From Peterkaempfera bronchialis (lineage in GTDB: Bacteria > Actinomycetota > Actinomycetes > Streptomycetales > Streptomycetaceae): DNA of 64,000 nt. The notes below the pieces were generated by a model, which saw only the letters and a program-made list of their open reading frames with translations, was not told where the DNA came from and did not search any database. The position numbers were made by a program, and so were the translations under genes. The stretch covers positions 4,154,001 through 4,218,000 of the forward strand of contig NZ_CP031264.1 of the NCBI RefSeq assembly GCF_003258605.2, given 5' to 3'. Positions 41,886 to 49,859 of this stretch are shown in pieces (the first letter of the stretch is position 1; each line of letters starts with the position of its first letter).

Positions 41886-43331
41886 ATGCTGCTATCGAGC
41901 AGGGGATCACGCAGGTGGGTCGCCGAGGTCTTGACTGTCGGCTCGCTGCTGCTCGGTAGCGGCTTGGCCGTTGTGCCTGCGAGCGCGGCCGATTCCATCC
42001 GGTCGAATCAGTGGTACCTCGACGCCATGCAGGCTCCGAACATGTGGAAGTCGTCCACGGGTAAAGGCGTGACCGTCGCAGTGATCGACACCGGCGTGAA
42101 CGCGAACCACCCCGACCTGGTAGGGCAAGTGGAGGACGGAAAGAACTTCTCCGACCTCTCCGGTGGTTCCACCGTCGACGCGAAAGGCCATGGCACTGGC
42201 ATCGCTGCGATGATCGCCGGGACCGGCAAGGGGCTCGGCGGAAAGGGCGGATATGGCCTCGCGCCCGAGGCCAAGATCCTTTCGGTGCGCGTCGGAGCCG
42301 TATCCGATAACGAGGCGGAACATGCGCCAGAATTCCTTGGACAGTTGAGCAAGGCGATTCGGTACGCTGCCGACAGTGACGCCAGGATTCTCAATATGTC
42401 GGTGGGATCCGGCGAGTCCGACGCAGAGCTTCAAAAAGCGGTCGACTATGCGATGTCAAAGGGAAAGCTCCTTGTCGCGGCGGTGGGCAACAATGGCGAC
42501 AGCGGCAACCCGGTGATCTACCCCGCAGCCCTGCCGGGGGTCGTCGGCGTCTCGGCCGTCGATCAGAAAACGCAGGTCACAGGGGAATCCGAGCACGGCC
42601 CTCAGGTCGCGCTGGCGGCGCCGGGCACCGATATGTTCCATGCCTGCACAGGCCCCTCGGGCTACTGCAAGTCCCATGGCACCAGCGATGCGACCGCGCT
42701 GGTCTCCGCTTCGGCGGCGCTGGTGTGGGCCAAGCATCCCGAGTGGACGGCGAACCAGGTCCTCCGGGTGCTGATCAATACGGCCAGCAAGCCCGCTGAC
42801 GGTGCGGAGCGGTCGGACTATCTCGGGTATGGCGTGGTGCGGCCTCGGGTGGCGTTGAGTGAGCCGGGTGACCCTGGGCCGGCGGATGTGAACCCGCTGC
42901 TGGCTGCGGGTGGTTCGGCGGCGCCGAGTGCGTCGGCGGGCGGGGGGCCGTCGGGGGCGGTGTCGCAGGCGCCCGGGTCCGGGGCCGGGTCCGAGGGTGG
43001 CGGGGGTTCTGCTGCGCCGGTGCCGGTGCCCGCCGCGAAGGCCGATGACGGTGGCGGGAGCGGGAGCGGGGTCGGGCTCTGGATCGGTGTGGGTGCCGGC
43101 GTGCTCGTGGTGGTGGCGGTCGTGGTGATCGTGCTGGTCCGCCGTGGCCGTGGCGGTGGCAACCAGCCGCCGAGCGGTGGCGGCCCGTACGGGGGCGGCA
43201 ACCCCTATGCGCAGCCGTACCCGCCGCAGCAGTACCCGCCCCAGCAGTACCAGGTCCCGCCCAGCGGGTCCTTCGGTCCTCCGCCCGGCGGCCCGTACGG
43301 GGGCAGTGGGGGCACGCCGCCGCGGCAGTAG
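41886..43331 (+). CDS. mycP: Mycosin, type VII secretion-associated subtilisin-like protease
   Basis: 481 residues from ATG 41886 (GGAGAG upstream; ATG 41841 is possible). Signal peptide VLTVGSLLLGSGLAVVPASA, then an S8 domain with D68 (VIDTGVN), H102 (GHGTG) and S267 (GTSDATA). The C-terminal part has a Gly/Ser/Ala linker, one helix (LWIGVGAGVLVVVAVVVIVL) and a Pro/Gln/Gly-rich cytoplasmic tail, as in mycosins. It processes type VII substrates and supports the membrane complex. The first ~900 bp are visibly less GC-rich and use AAA, TTC, AAT and GAT codons more than neighbours, hinting at different ancestry. Confidence 0.9.
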   Translation: MLLSSRGSRRWVAEVLTVGSLLLGSGLAVVPASAADSIRSNQWYLDAMQAPNMWKSSTGKGVTVAVIDTGVNANHPDLVGQVEDGKNFSDLSGGSTVDAKGHGTGIAAMIAGTGKGLGGKGGYGLAPEAKILSVRVGAVSDNEAEHAPEFLGQLSKAIRYAADSDARILNMSVGSGESDAELQKAVDYAMSKGKLLVAAVGNNGDSGNPVIYPAALPGVVGVSAVDQKTQVTGESEHGPQVALAAPGTDMFHACTGPSGYCKSHGTSDATALVSASAALVWAKHPEWTANQVLRVLINTASKPADGAERSDYLGYGVVRPRVALSEPGDPGPADVNPLLAAGGSAAPSASAGGGPSGAVSQAPGSGAGSEGGGGSAAPVPVPAAKADDGGGSGSGVGLWIGVGAGVLVVVAVVVIVLVRRGRGGGNQPPSGGGPYGGGNPYAQPYPPQQYPPQQYQVPPSGSFGPPPGGPYGGSGGTPPRQ

Positions 43332-43338
43332 CGGCGGT

Positions 43339-44358
43339 TCAGACGGCCCGGTCCTCGTCGGCCTGCTCGCAGTCCTCCTGGGGCGGCGGCCAGCGAGGGG
43401 TGGGCTCGCGCGGTTCCAGGGTGGCCACCACCTCGGAGAGCTGGGCGCAGACCCGCTTGATCTCCTCGTGGGTCCGGTTCCGTTCGGAGATGACCGCTGC
43501 GAGCAGCAGCGCGGTCAGTGATGCGCAGACGTTGAACGCCTGGAGGGTGACCATGTTGGTGAAGAGGTCATGGCCGGCGAACGGGCCCGAGTTCCGTGCG
43601 GACGCCAGGGTCACCAGGGCCGACATGATCAGGGCGCAGGGTGCCGCCCCGGCCCGTTGGAAGCGGAACGCGGCCCAGATCAGCAGCGGGAAGAAGAGGA
43701 AGAGCCGGGTGGCGGCGCCGGTCGCCACATCGGCGACGAGGAGCGTCCCCGCCAGCAGTGCCGCCGCCTCGGCCCAGCGGGACAGCGGGACGCCTCTCGG
43801 CCAGTGGGCTCGGCGCAGGACGAGCAGGACCGGGGCGACCACGAGTACGCCCATCGCGTCGCCCGCCCAGTACGCCGACCAGGACTGCCAGAAGCCGCCG
43901 GACGGCAGCCCACCGGCGAGTTCCAGTGCGCCGGTGCCCAGGGTCGCGCTGACCAGCATCCCCACCAGGGCGCCGAGGAAGACCAGCGCGAGCGCGTCCT
44001 GGAACCGGTCCAGCTCATCGCGGAACCCCACGCGGCGGAGCAGCAGATAGGCGCAGAGCGGGGCGAGGGTGTTCCCTGCGGTGATCACCAGGACTGCGGG
44101 AGACGAGGCAATCGGCTCGATCGAGATCTCGATCAGGTAGGCGCCGAGAGTGATGCCGGGCCAGGTCCGCAGGCCGAGGACCAGCAGGGCGGCCAGCGCG
44201 ATACCGGTGGGCGGCCACAGCGGTGTGATCTGGCCCTTCACCACGTCCAGGAGAAGCCCCAGCTTGCCGGCACCGTAGTAGGCGGCGGCGACGGCGAGGA
44301 TCTGGAGGCCCGCCACGCCGTAGCGCCGGAGCCGCTCGTTGTGCACCACAGCAGTCAT
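43339..44358 (-). CDS. MASE1-domain membrane sensor without output domain
   Basis: 339 residues from ATG 44358 (GAGAGG upstream). About eight helices with the MASE1 pattern: GKLGLLLDVVKGQITPLWPP, TGIALAALLVLGLRTWPGI, LGAYLIEISI, AGNTLAPLCAYLLLRR. It ends with a short cytoplasmic helix (EEIKRVCAQLSEVVATLEPR) and no kinase, GGDEF or phosphatase domain. In Streptomyces MASE1 is often fused to a RsbU/SpoIIE phosphatase; here that phosphatase is the separate upstream gene, suggesting a split sensor-effector pair. Confidence 0.85.
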   Translation of the reverse strand: MTAVVHNERLRRYGVAGLQILAVAAAYYGAGKLGLLLDVVKGQITPLWPPTGIALAALLVLGLRTWPGITLGAYLIEISIEPIASSPAVLVITAGNTLAPLCAYLLLRRVGFRDELDRFQDALALVFLGALVGMLVSATLGTGALELAGGLPSGGFWQSWSAYWAGDAMGVLVVAPVLLVLRRAHWPRGVPLSRWAEAAALLAGTLLVADVATGAATRLFLFFPLLIWAAFRFQRAGAAPCALIMSALVTLASARNSGPFAGHDLFTNMVTLQAFNVCASLTALLLAAVISERNRTHEEIKRVCAQLSEVVATLEPREPTPRWPPPQEDCEQADEDRAV

Positions 44359-44515
44359 CAGGGGGCCTCTCGTGTCCCGCAAGCCTCAACATGCCGGGAG
44401 CATCGTCACGGAAGGTAAGTAAGCGACATATAGGTCTTATCCGTTCGTTCGCGGCATGGCAGCGTCCCGGGCGGCGATTCGCGGGATTCGGCTGCCACGG
44501 GGCGTCGAGCCCGGG

Positions 44516-45346
44516 TCACGCCGGGTAGGGAACCCCGTCGTAGCGGGCGACCAGGACGGCGGCGTCGTCGCTGTGGCCGGTCAGGTCGGCCACCCTCATC
44601 ACCGCTGCCGCCAGGTCGTCGGGGTCGGCGTCGAAGCCGGTCCGGACCAGTTGGGCCACCCGGGCCAGGCCCTCCTCGATCGGGAAGGACGGCCCTTCCA
44701 CCACCCCGTCGGTGACCAGGACGAAGGCCCCAGCCTCGGTCAGCCGTCGCCGGATGGTCGGATAGCGCTCGCCGGGCATGATGCCGAGCGGCAGGCCGCC
44801 GGAGTCGAGGGCGATGCCGCAGCGGCCCGCGGCGGTGGCCCAGACCACCGGGACATGGCCGGCCCGGGAGGCGGCCAGAGCGCCGGTGAGCGGGTCGAAG
44901 CAGAGGAAGCAGCAGGTCGCGAAGAGGCCGCAGTCCATCGAGATGAGCAGGTCATTGGCGCAGCTCAGGACCTCCCCCGGGTCGTTGGTGGCATTGGCGA
45001 CCGCCCGCAGGCTGGTGCGGACCTGCCCCATGAAGGCCACCGCCTCCACGTCATGGCCCTGCACGTCGCCGATGGCGAGCCCGACCGATCGGTCCGGCAT
45101 GGGGAACGCGTCGTACCAGTCGCCGCCGATGTCCAGCCCGTCCCGCGAGGGTGTGTACCGGGCCGCGATCCGCAGGCCGGAGACGGTCGGCAGCTCGCGC
45201 GGGAGCATATGGCGCTGGAGCGCCACGGCCAGCTCCGCCCGGACCTGTTGAAGCTTGATCCGGTCGCGGGCCTGGTCGACGAGGTGCTCAAGGGTGGCCA
45301 GGAGTTCCCCGGTGCTGTCGGACGTGGTGGCGCGGTGTCGGCTCAT
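44516..45346 (-). CDS. PP2C/SpoIIE-type Ser/Thr phosphatase (RsbU-like)
   Basis: 276 residues. A short coiled helix (ELLATLEHLVDQARDRIKLQ) leads the SpoIIE domain: LPRELPTVSGLRIAARYTPS, metal Asp in GLDIGGDWYDAFPMPD, GDVQGHDVEAVAFMGQVR, ASRAGHVPVVW, FVLVTDGVVEGPSFPIEEGL and DLTGHSDDAAVLVARY. These dephosphorylate anti-anti-sigma factors in partner-switching. No anti-sigma or STAS gene is in the neighbourhood. The MASE1 gene lies 157 bp downstream on the same strand. Confidence 0.92.
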   Translation of the reverse strand: MSRHRATTSDSTGELLATLEHLVDQARDRIKLQQVRAELAVALQRHMLPRELPTVSGLRIAARYTPSRDGLDIGGDWYDAFPMPDRSVGLAIGDVQGHDVEAVAFMGQVRTSLRAVANATNDPGEVLSCANDLLISMDCGLFATCCFLCFDPLTGALAASRAGHVPVVWATAAGRCGIALDSGGLPLGIMPGERYPTIRRRLTEAGAFVLVTDGVVEGPSFPIEEGLARVAQLVRTGFDADPDDLAAAVMRVADLTGHSDDAAVLVARYDGVPYPA

Positions 45347-45456
45347 GGCCGCTCCGAGGCGTTCCGGAATATCTCTTATGGCAGTTTAGTCCTGTTGGCC
45401 GCCATCCGGAGGTGTCCGCAGGTTCTGGACGGGCGGCTGGGGTCTCTCGCGTCGAT

Positions 45457-45486
45457 TTCGTGTTCGCGCCGATGACCATGTAATGT
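45457..45486 (+). promoter_or_regulatory. Promoter of tRNA-Thr
   Basis: TTCGTG (45457-45462) and TAATGT (45481-45486) are spaced by 18 nt, and the -10 ends 11 nt before the mature tRNA. The stretch is AT-rich relative to its surroundings. Confidence 0.5.
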
Positions 45487-45497
45487 CTTCCTCGCTC

Positions 45498-45570
45498 GCC
45501 CCAATAGCTCAGTCGGCAGAGCGTCTCCATGGTAAGGAGAAGGTCTACGGTTCGATTCCGTATTGGGGCT
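45498..45570 (+). tRNA. tRNA-Thr (anticodon GGT)
   Basis: The 73-nt cloverleaf is complete: acceptor GCCCCAA/TTGGGGC, D stem GCTC/GAGC, anticodon stem TCTCC/GGAGA with loop ATGGTAA, T arm TACGG-TTCGATT-CCGTA, discriminator T. Anticodon GGT reads ACC. CCA is not encoded. Confidence 0.97.
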
Positions 45571-45580
45571 CCGCAGGGTC

Positions 45581-45611
45581 GAAGGCCCCCGCCATCACGG
45601 CGGGGGCCTTC
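45581..45611. terminator. Bidirectional hairpin between tRNA-Thr and the kinase-like gene
   Basis: A perfect 13-bp stem (45581-45593 with 45599-45611) and 5-nt loop ATCAC lie 10 nt after the tRNA and 26 nt past the end of the convergent minus-strand gene, so it can serve both. Confidence 0.85.
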
Positions 45612-45636
45612 GTCGTGTTCGGGTGTGTTCGGTCGT

Positions 45637-46380
45637 TCAGCCGAGTGGTGGGGCCAGGACGACGCGGTCGCAGTGGGGGCGGGAGGCTTTGACGGCCTCG
45701 CCGTTGGGGCGGTCGTTGCCGGTGATGCGGGCGGTGGTCTGCTCGGGGGAGGAGCCGTTGCCGAGGTGGCGGCTGTGGAGGCGGCGTTCGCGCAGGTCGT
45801 CCGGGGCGTGGACGTACCAGAGGGCGTGCAGCCGGGCGCGGGCTTCGCGCCAGCCGGGGGCGTCCAGGGCGAGGTAGTTGCCCTCGGTGACCACCAGACG
45901 GCAGTGGGGGTGGACGGTGTGCCGGGCGGCGACGGGTTCGTGCAGGGTGCGGTCGTAGTCGGGGACGTAAATGTCGTGCGGCGGGGCGGCGGCGATCCGG
46001 GCGAGCAGGGCGGCGTAGCCGTGGGCGTCGAAGCTCGGGGGTGAGCCCTTGCGGTCGGTGAGGGCGAGCCGGCGCAACTGGGCGTTGGAGAGGTGGAAGC
46101 CGTCCAGCGGGACATAGGCGGCGGTGCCGGGGCCGAGGCGGTCGTCGGCGGCCTGGACCAGGGCGCGGGCGAGGACGGACTTGCCGGCTCCGGGCGGCCC
46201 GGCGAGGCCCAGGAGGGTGCGGGGGGTGCCGGAGGTGCGGGGGCCGGGGAGGCGGAGGGCGGTGGTGAGCAGGTCTTCGAGGGTGTCGGGGGTGGTGGGG
46301 ATGTCGGGGGTGTCAGGGGTGTCAGGGGTGGCGGGGGCGTCAGGGGTGGTGGGGTTGGTGGGGTGGGGCTGTTGCTGCAT
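45637..46380 (-). CDS. Nucleoside/pantothenate-kinase-like P-loop protein
   Basis: 247 residues from ATG 46380. The first ~30 residues are Thr-Pro-Asp repeats from a 9-bp DNA repeat (about 46290-46350). The P-loop is GLAGPPGAGKSVLARAL. Later features are AYVPLDGFHLSNAQL (Asp base), DRKGSPPSFDAHGY, YDRTLHEPVAARHTV and VVTEGNYLALDAPGW, which fit the uridine-kinase/PanK-like group sometimes called nucleoside/nucleotide kinase or fructose transport FrcK-like. Substrate undetermined. It is divergent from galT across a 112-bp gap. Confidence 0.85.
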   Translation of the reverse strand: MQQQPHPTNPTTPDAPATPDTPDTPDIPTTPDTLEDLLTTALRLPGPRTSGTPRTLLGLAGPPGAGKSVLARALVQAADDRLGPGTAAYVPLDGFHLSNAQLRRLALTDRKGSPPSFDAHGYAALLARIAAAPPHDIYVPDYDRTLHEPVAARHTVHPHCRLVVTEGNYLALDAPGWREARARLHALWYVHAPDDLRERRLHSRHLGNGSSPEQTTARITGNDRPNGEAVKASRPHCDRVVLAPPLG

Positions 46381-46427
46381 GGGGACAGCATGGCCCGACC
46401 CGGGGCGCAGTGCTGGGTGGCCGGATG

Positions 46428-46457
46428 TTGACTGCTGGTGTGTTGTGTTCGAAAATG
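46428..46457 (+). promoter_or_regulatory. Probable gal operon promoter
   Basis: TTGACT (46428-46433) is followed after 17 nt by GAAAAT (46451-46456), 37 nt before the galT GTG. The -10 overlaps GTGTTCGAAAATG (46445-46457), a 13-mer also found upstream of sepX at 2657-2669, which may be a regulator site. Confidence 0.5.
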
Positions 46458-46492
46458 TTGGAGGTGGTACCGGTCCGGGAGAGGTGGAGGCT

Positions 46493-47668
46493 GTGAGGAA
46501 GACGACGACCAAGCTGGCCGACGGGCGCGAGTTGATCTACTACGACGCCGATGACACCGCGGTACGGGACGCGGTGGACCCCCGGCCGCTGGAGCCGACC
46601 GCCAGCCTCTCGGAGATCCGCTACGACCCGGTGCTGGACGAGTGGGTCGCCATCGCCGCCCACCGGCAGGGCCGCATCTACCACCCGCCGGCCGACGAGT
46701 GCCCGCTCTGTCCCTCCCGGGACGGCCGGCAGAGCGAGATCCCGGCCGCCGACTACCAGGTGGTCGTCTTCGAGAACCGCTTTCCGTCGCTGGCCTTCGA
46801 CGCGGCGGCGCACTATCCCGGCTATGGGGGGACGGGGGACGGCGCGCGGGCGGGGGTCGGGCGGGCGGGGGTCGGGCGGTGTGAGGTGGTGTGCTTTACG
46901 CAGGAGCACGACCACTCCTTCGCCGACCTCAGCCCGGAGCAGGCCCGGCTGGTGCTGGACACCTGGACCGACCGCACGGCGGAGCTGTCCGCGATGGCGG
47001 GCGTGGAGCAGGTCTTCTGCTTCGAGAACCGGGGCGCCGAGATCGGGGTGACGCTCGGTCATCCGCACGGCCAGATCTACGGGTACCCGTTCACCACGCC
47101 GCGCACCGAGCGGATGCTCGCCTCCGCGGCGGCGCACCGGAGGCGCACCGGCCGCAACCTCTTCGAGGACCTGCTGGCGAGGGAGTCGGCCCTGCATGAG
47201 GAGGCGGTGCGGAGCGGCGACCGCAGCAGGGACCGCGTGGTGATCGCGGCGGAGCACTGGACGGCCTTTGTGCCCTACGCGGCGCACTGGCCCTACGAGG
47301 TGCACCTGTACCCCCGTAGGAGGGTCTCCGACCTCACCGCGTTGACCGAGGCAGAGCGGGCCGAGTTCCCGGGCGTCTACCTGGAGTTGCTGCGGCGCTT
47401 CGACCGGCTCTTCGTCGAGGACGGGCAGACGGTGCAGGCCACGCCCACGCCGTACATCGCGGCCTGGCACCAGGCGCCGGTCCGGCAGGGCGCGGCCGGG
47501 GGTTCCCCGGCGGCGACCGAGCTGGCGCTGCACCTGGAGCTGTTCACGGTCCGGCGTACGGTGGGCAGGCTCAAGTTCCTGGCGGGCAGCGAGTCCGGCA
47601 TGGACGTGTTCATCAACGATGTGTCGCCGGAACGGGCGGCGCAGCGCCTGCGGGAGGTCGCACCATGA
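46493..47668 (+). CDS. galT: GalT, galactose-1-phosphate uridylyltransferase
   Basis: 391 residues from GTG 46493. Features are IRYDPVLDEWVAIAAHRQGR, the zinc Cys pair in CPLCPSR, VVFENRFPSLAFD, and the catalytic HPHGQ in TLGHPHGQIYGYPF. A Gly/Arg insertion near residue 112-125 (GARAGVGRAGVGRC) comes from a short DNA duplication. It exchanges UMP between UDP-glucose and galactose-1-phosphate in the Leloir pathway. The stop overlaps galE (ATGA). Confidence 0.96.
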   Translation: MRKTTTKLADGRELIYYDADDTAVRDAVDPRPLEPTASLSEIRYDPVLDEWVAIAAHRQGRIYHPPADECPLCPSRDGRQSEIPAADYQVVVFENRFPSLAFDAAAHYPGYGGTGDGARAGVGRAGVGRCEVVCFTQEHDHSFADLSPEQARLVLDTWTDRTAELSAMAGVEQVFCFENRGAEIGVTLGHPHGQIYGYPFTTPRTERMLASAAAHRRRTGRNLFEDLLARESALHEEAVRSGDRSRDRVVIAAEHWTAFVPYAAHWPYEVHLYPRRRVSDLTALTEAERAEFPGVYLELLRRFDRLFVEDGQTVQATPTPYIAAWHQAPVRQGAAGGSPAATELALHLELFTVRRTVGRLKFLAGSESGMDVFINDVSPERAAQRLREVAP

Positions 47669-48642
47669 GCCAGCCGACGCGGAAGTATCTGGTCACCGGC
47701 GGGGCTGGCTATGTCGGCAGCGTCGTCGCGGCCCATCTGCTGGAGGCCGGGCACGGGGTGACGGTGCTGGACGACCTGTCGACCGGGTTCACGGAGGGCG
47801 TGCCGGCCGGGGCCGAGTTCGTACGCGGGCGGGTGCAGGACGCCGGGGACGTACTGGACGGCTCCTATGACGCGGTGCTGCACTTCGCCGCCTTCTCGCA
47901 GGTGGGCGAGTCGGTCGCCGACCCGGAGAAGTACTGGCGCAACAACGTCGCCGGGTCGCTGGAGCTGATCGCCGCGATGCGCAAGGCCGGGGTGCGCAGG
48001 CTGGTCTTCTCCAGCACCGCCGCCACCTACGGCGAGCCGGAGCGGGTGCCGATCGAGGAGACGGCGCCCACCGCCCCCACCAACCCGTACGGCGCGACCA
48101 AGCTCGCCGTGGACCACATGATCGCCGGGGAGTGCGCGGCGCACGGCCTGGCCGCCGTCTCGCTGCGGTACTTCAATGTGGCGGGCGCCTACGGGCCCTA
48201 CGGCGAGCGGCACCAACCGGAGTCGCATCTGATCCCGCTGGTCCTCCAGGTGGCCCTGGGCAGGCGGCCGCACATCTCGGTGTACGGCGACGACTACCCG
48301 ACGCCGGACGGTACCTGCGTCCGCGACTACATCCATGTGGCCGACCTGGCCGAGGCCCATCTGCTGGCGCTGGACGCCGCCAGGCCTGGCGAGCACCTGG
48401 TGTGCAACCTGGGGAACGGCAGCGGGTTCTCGGTACGGGAGGTCGTGGCGGCGGTCCGCCGGGTCACCGGCCGGGACATCCCCGCCGTGGCGGCGGAACG
48501 CCGGCCCGGCGACCCGGCGGTGCTGGTCGCCTCCGCCGAGCGGGCCAGGGCGGTGTTGGGCTGGCGGCCCCGCCGCACCGAGTTGGACGGGATCGTCGCG
48601 GATGCCTGGAGGTTCGCATGCGCTCAGGAGGGGACGCTCTAG
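47665..48642 (+). CDS. galE: GalE, UDP-glucose 4-epimerase
   Basis: 325 residues. NAD-binding GGAGYVG near residue 12, FAAFSQVGESV, the catalytic STAATYG and YGATK (Tyr-x3-Lys), and RYFNVAGAYGPYGERHQPES are all intact extended-SDR features. It interconverts UDP-glucose and UDP-galactose for galactose use and for wall or capsule sugars. ATG overlaps galT by 4 nt; its TAG stop shares a base with the galK GTG. Confidence 0.96.
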   Translation: MSQPTRKYLVTGGAGYVGSVVAAHLLEAGHGVTVLDDLSTGFTEGVPAGAEFVRGRVQDAGDVLDGSYDAVLHFAAFSQVGESVADPEKYWRNNVAGSLELIAAMRKAGVRRLVFSSTAATYGEPERVPIEETAPTAPTNPYGATKLAVDHMIAGECAAHGLAAVSLRYFNVAGAYGPYGERHQPESHLIPLVLQVALGRRPHISVYGDDYPTPDGTCVRDYIHVADLAEAHLLALDAARPGEHLVCNLGNGSGFSVREVVAAVRRVTGRDIPAVAAERRPGDPAVLVASAERARAVLGWRPRRTELDGIVADAWRFACAQEGTL

Positions 48643-49823
48643 TGGATCTGGTGGATGCTGTGCGGGGCAAGCTGGAGGCCGAGGGATTCGCGGCCGTGTA
48701 CGGCGCCGAACCGGAGGGCGTGTGGGCCGCGCCGGGCCGGGTCAACCTGATCGGCGAGCACACCGACTACAACGACGGCTTTGTGCTGCCTGTTGCTCTG
48801 CCGCAGGCGGCGCGGGCGGCGGTGCGGCGGCGGACGGACGGGGTGCTGCGGTTGCACAGCGCCCAGGGCGATGGACCTGTCGCGGTCGTCGAACTCGCCG
48901 TGGAGGCGTTGGCGCCCGGCGGCGTCGAGGGGTGGGCGAAGTATCCGGCGGGGGTGGTGTGGGCGCTGCGGGACGCCGGGCATGTGGTGGGCGGCGCCGA
49001 TGTGCACATCGACAGCGACGTACCCACGGGGGCGGGGCTCTCCTCGTCGGCGGCGCTGGAGTGCGTGGTGGCGGCGGCCTACAACGACCTGTACGGGCTG
49101 GGGCTCTCGGCGGTGCAGCTGGCCCTGATCGCGCAGCGGGCCGAGAACGCCTTTGTGGGAGTGCCCTGCGGGATCATGGACCAGATGGCGTCCACCTGCT
49201 GTCTGGCGGGCGGTGCGCTCTTCCTGGACACCCGGGACCTGTCGCAGCGCCAGGTTCCGCTGGATCTGGGGGCGGCCGGGCTGCGGCTGCTGGTGCTGGA
49301 CACCCGGGTCAAGCACGATCTGGCGGACGGGGCCTATGCGGAGCGGCGGGCGGGCTGCGAGCGGGCTGCGGGGCTGCTGGGGGTGCGGGCGCTGCGGGAT
49401 GTGGCGTACGAGGGGCTGGGGGCGGCGCTGGAGCGGCTGCCTGAGGGGGAGTTGGAGTTGCGGGCTCTGGTGCGGCATGTGGTCACCGAGGACGCTCGGG
49501 TGGAGCAGGTGATCGGGCTGCTGGACGCCGGGGATCTGCGGGGGGTGGGGCCGGTGCTCACGGCTGGGCATGCCTCGCTGCGGGACGACTTCCGGGTGTC
49601 CTGTGCGGAGACCGATCTGGCGGTGGAGGCTGCGGTGGCGGCGGGTGCGCTGGGGGCTCGGATGACGGGGGGCGGCTTCGGGGGGTCCGTGGTGGCGCTG
49701 GTGGCTGAGGGGGACGTCGAGCGGGTTGCGGGGGTGGTGGCGGCGGCGTTCGGGGCTGCGGGGTACGGGGCGCCCAGGGCGTTCACGGCGGTGCCGTCGG
49801 AGGGGGCGCGGCGGGTGGGGTGA
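48642..49823 (+). CDS. galK: GalK, galactokinase
   Basis: 393 residues from GTG 48642 (CAGGAGGGGA 8 nt upstream); ATG 48618 is in frame but lies inside galE. GHMP motifs are APGRVNLIGEHTDYNDGFVLP, SDVPTGAGLSSSAALECVVA and ARMTGGGFGGSVVALV. It phosphorylates galactose at C1. The C-terminal part has higher G runs than the rest (49500-49820). The three gal genes are tightly coupled and end without a clear terminator, running into a repeat-rich gap. Confidence 0.96.
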   Translation: MDLVDAVRGKLEAEGFAAVYGAEPEGVWAAPGRVNLIGEHTDYNDGFVLPVALPQAARAAVRRRTDGVLRLHSAQGDGPVAVVELAVEALAPGGVEGWAKYPAGVVWALRDAGHVVGGADVHIDSDVPTGAGLSSSAALECVVAAAYNDLYGLGLSAVQLALIAQRAENAFVGVPCGIMDQMASTCCLAGGALFLDTRDLSQRQVPLDLGAAGLRLLVLDTRVKHDLADGAYAERRAGCERAAGLLGVRALRDVAYEGLGAALERLPEGELELRALVRHVVTEDARVEQVIGLLDAGDLRGVGPVLTAGHASLRDDFRVSCAETDLAVEAAVAAGALGARMTGGGFGGSVVALVAEGDVERVAGVVAAAFGAAGYGAPRAFTAVPSEGARRVG

Positions 49824-49859
49824 AGGGGCTTCGCTGGGGCGTGGTTCTTTGCGGGTCGT

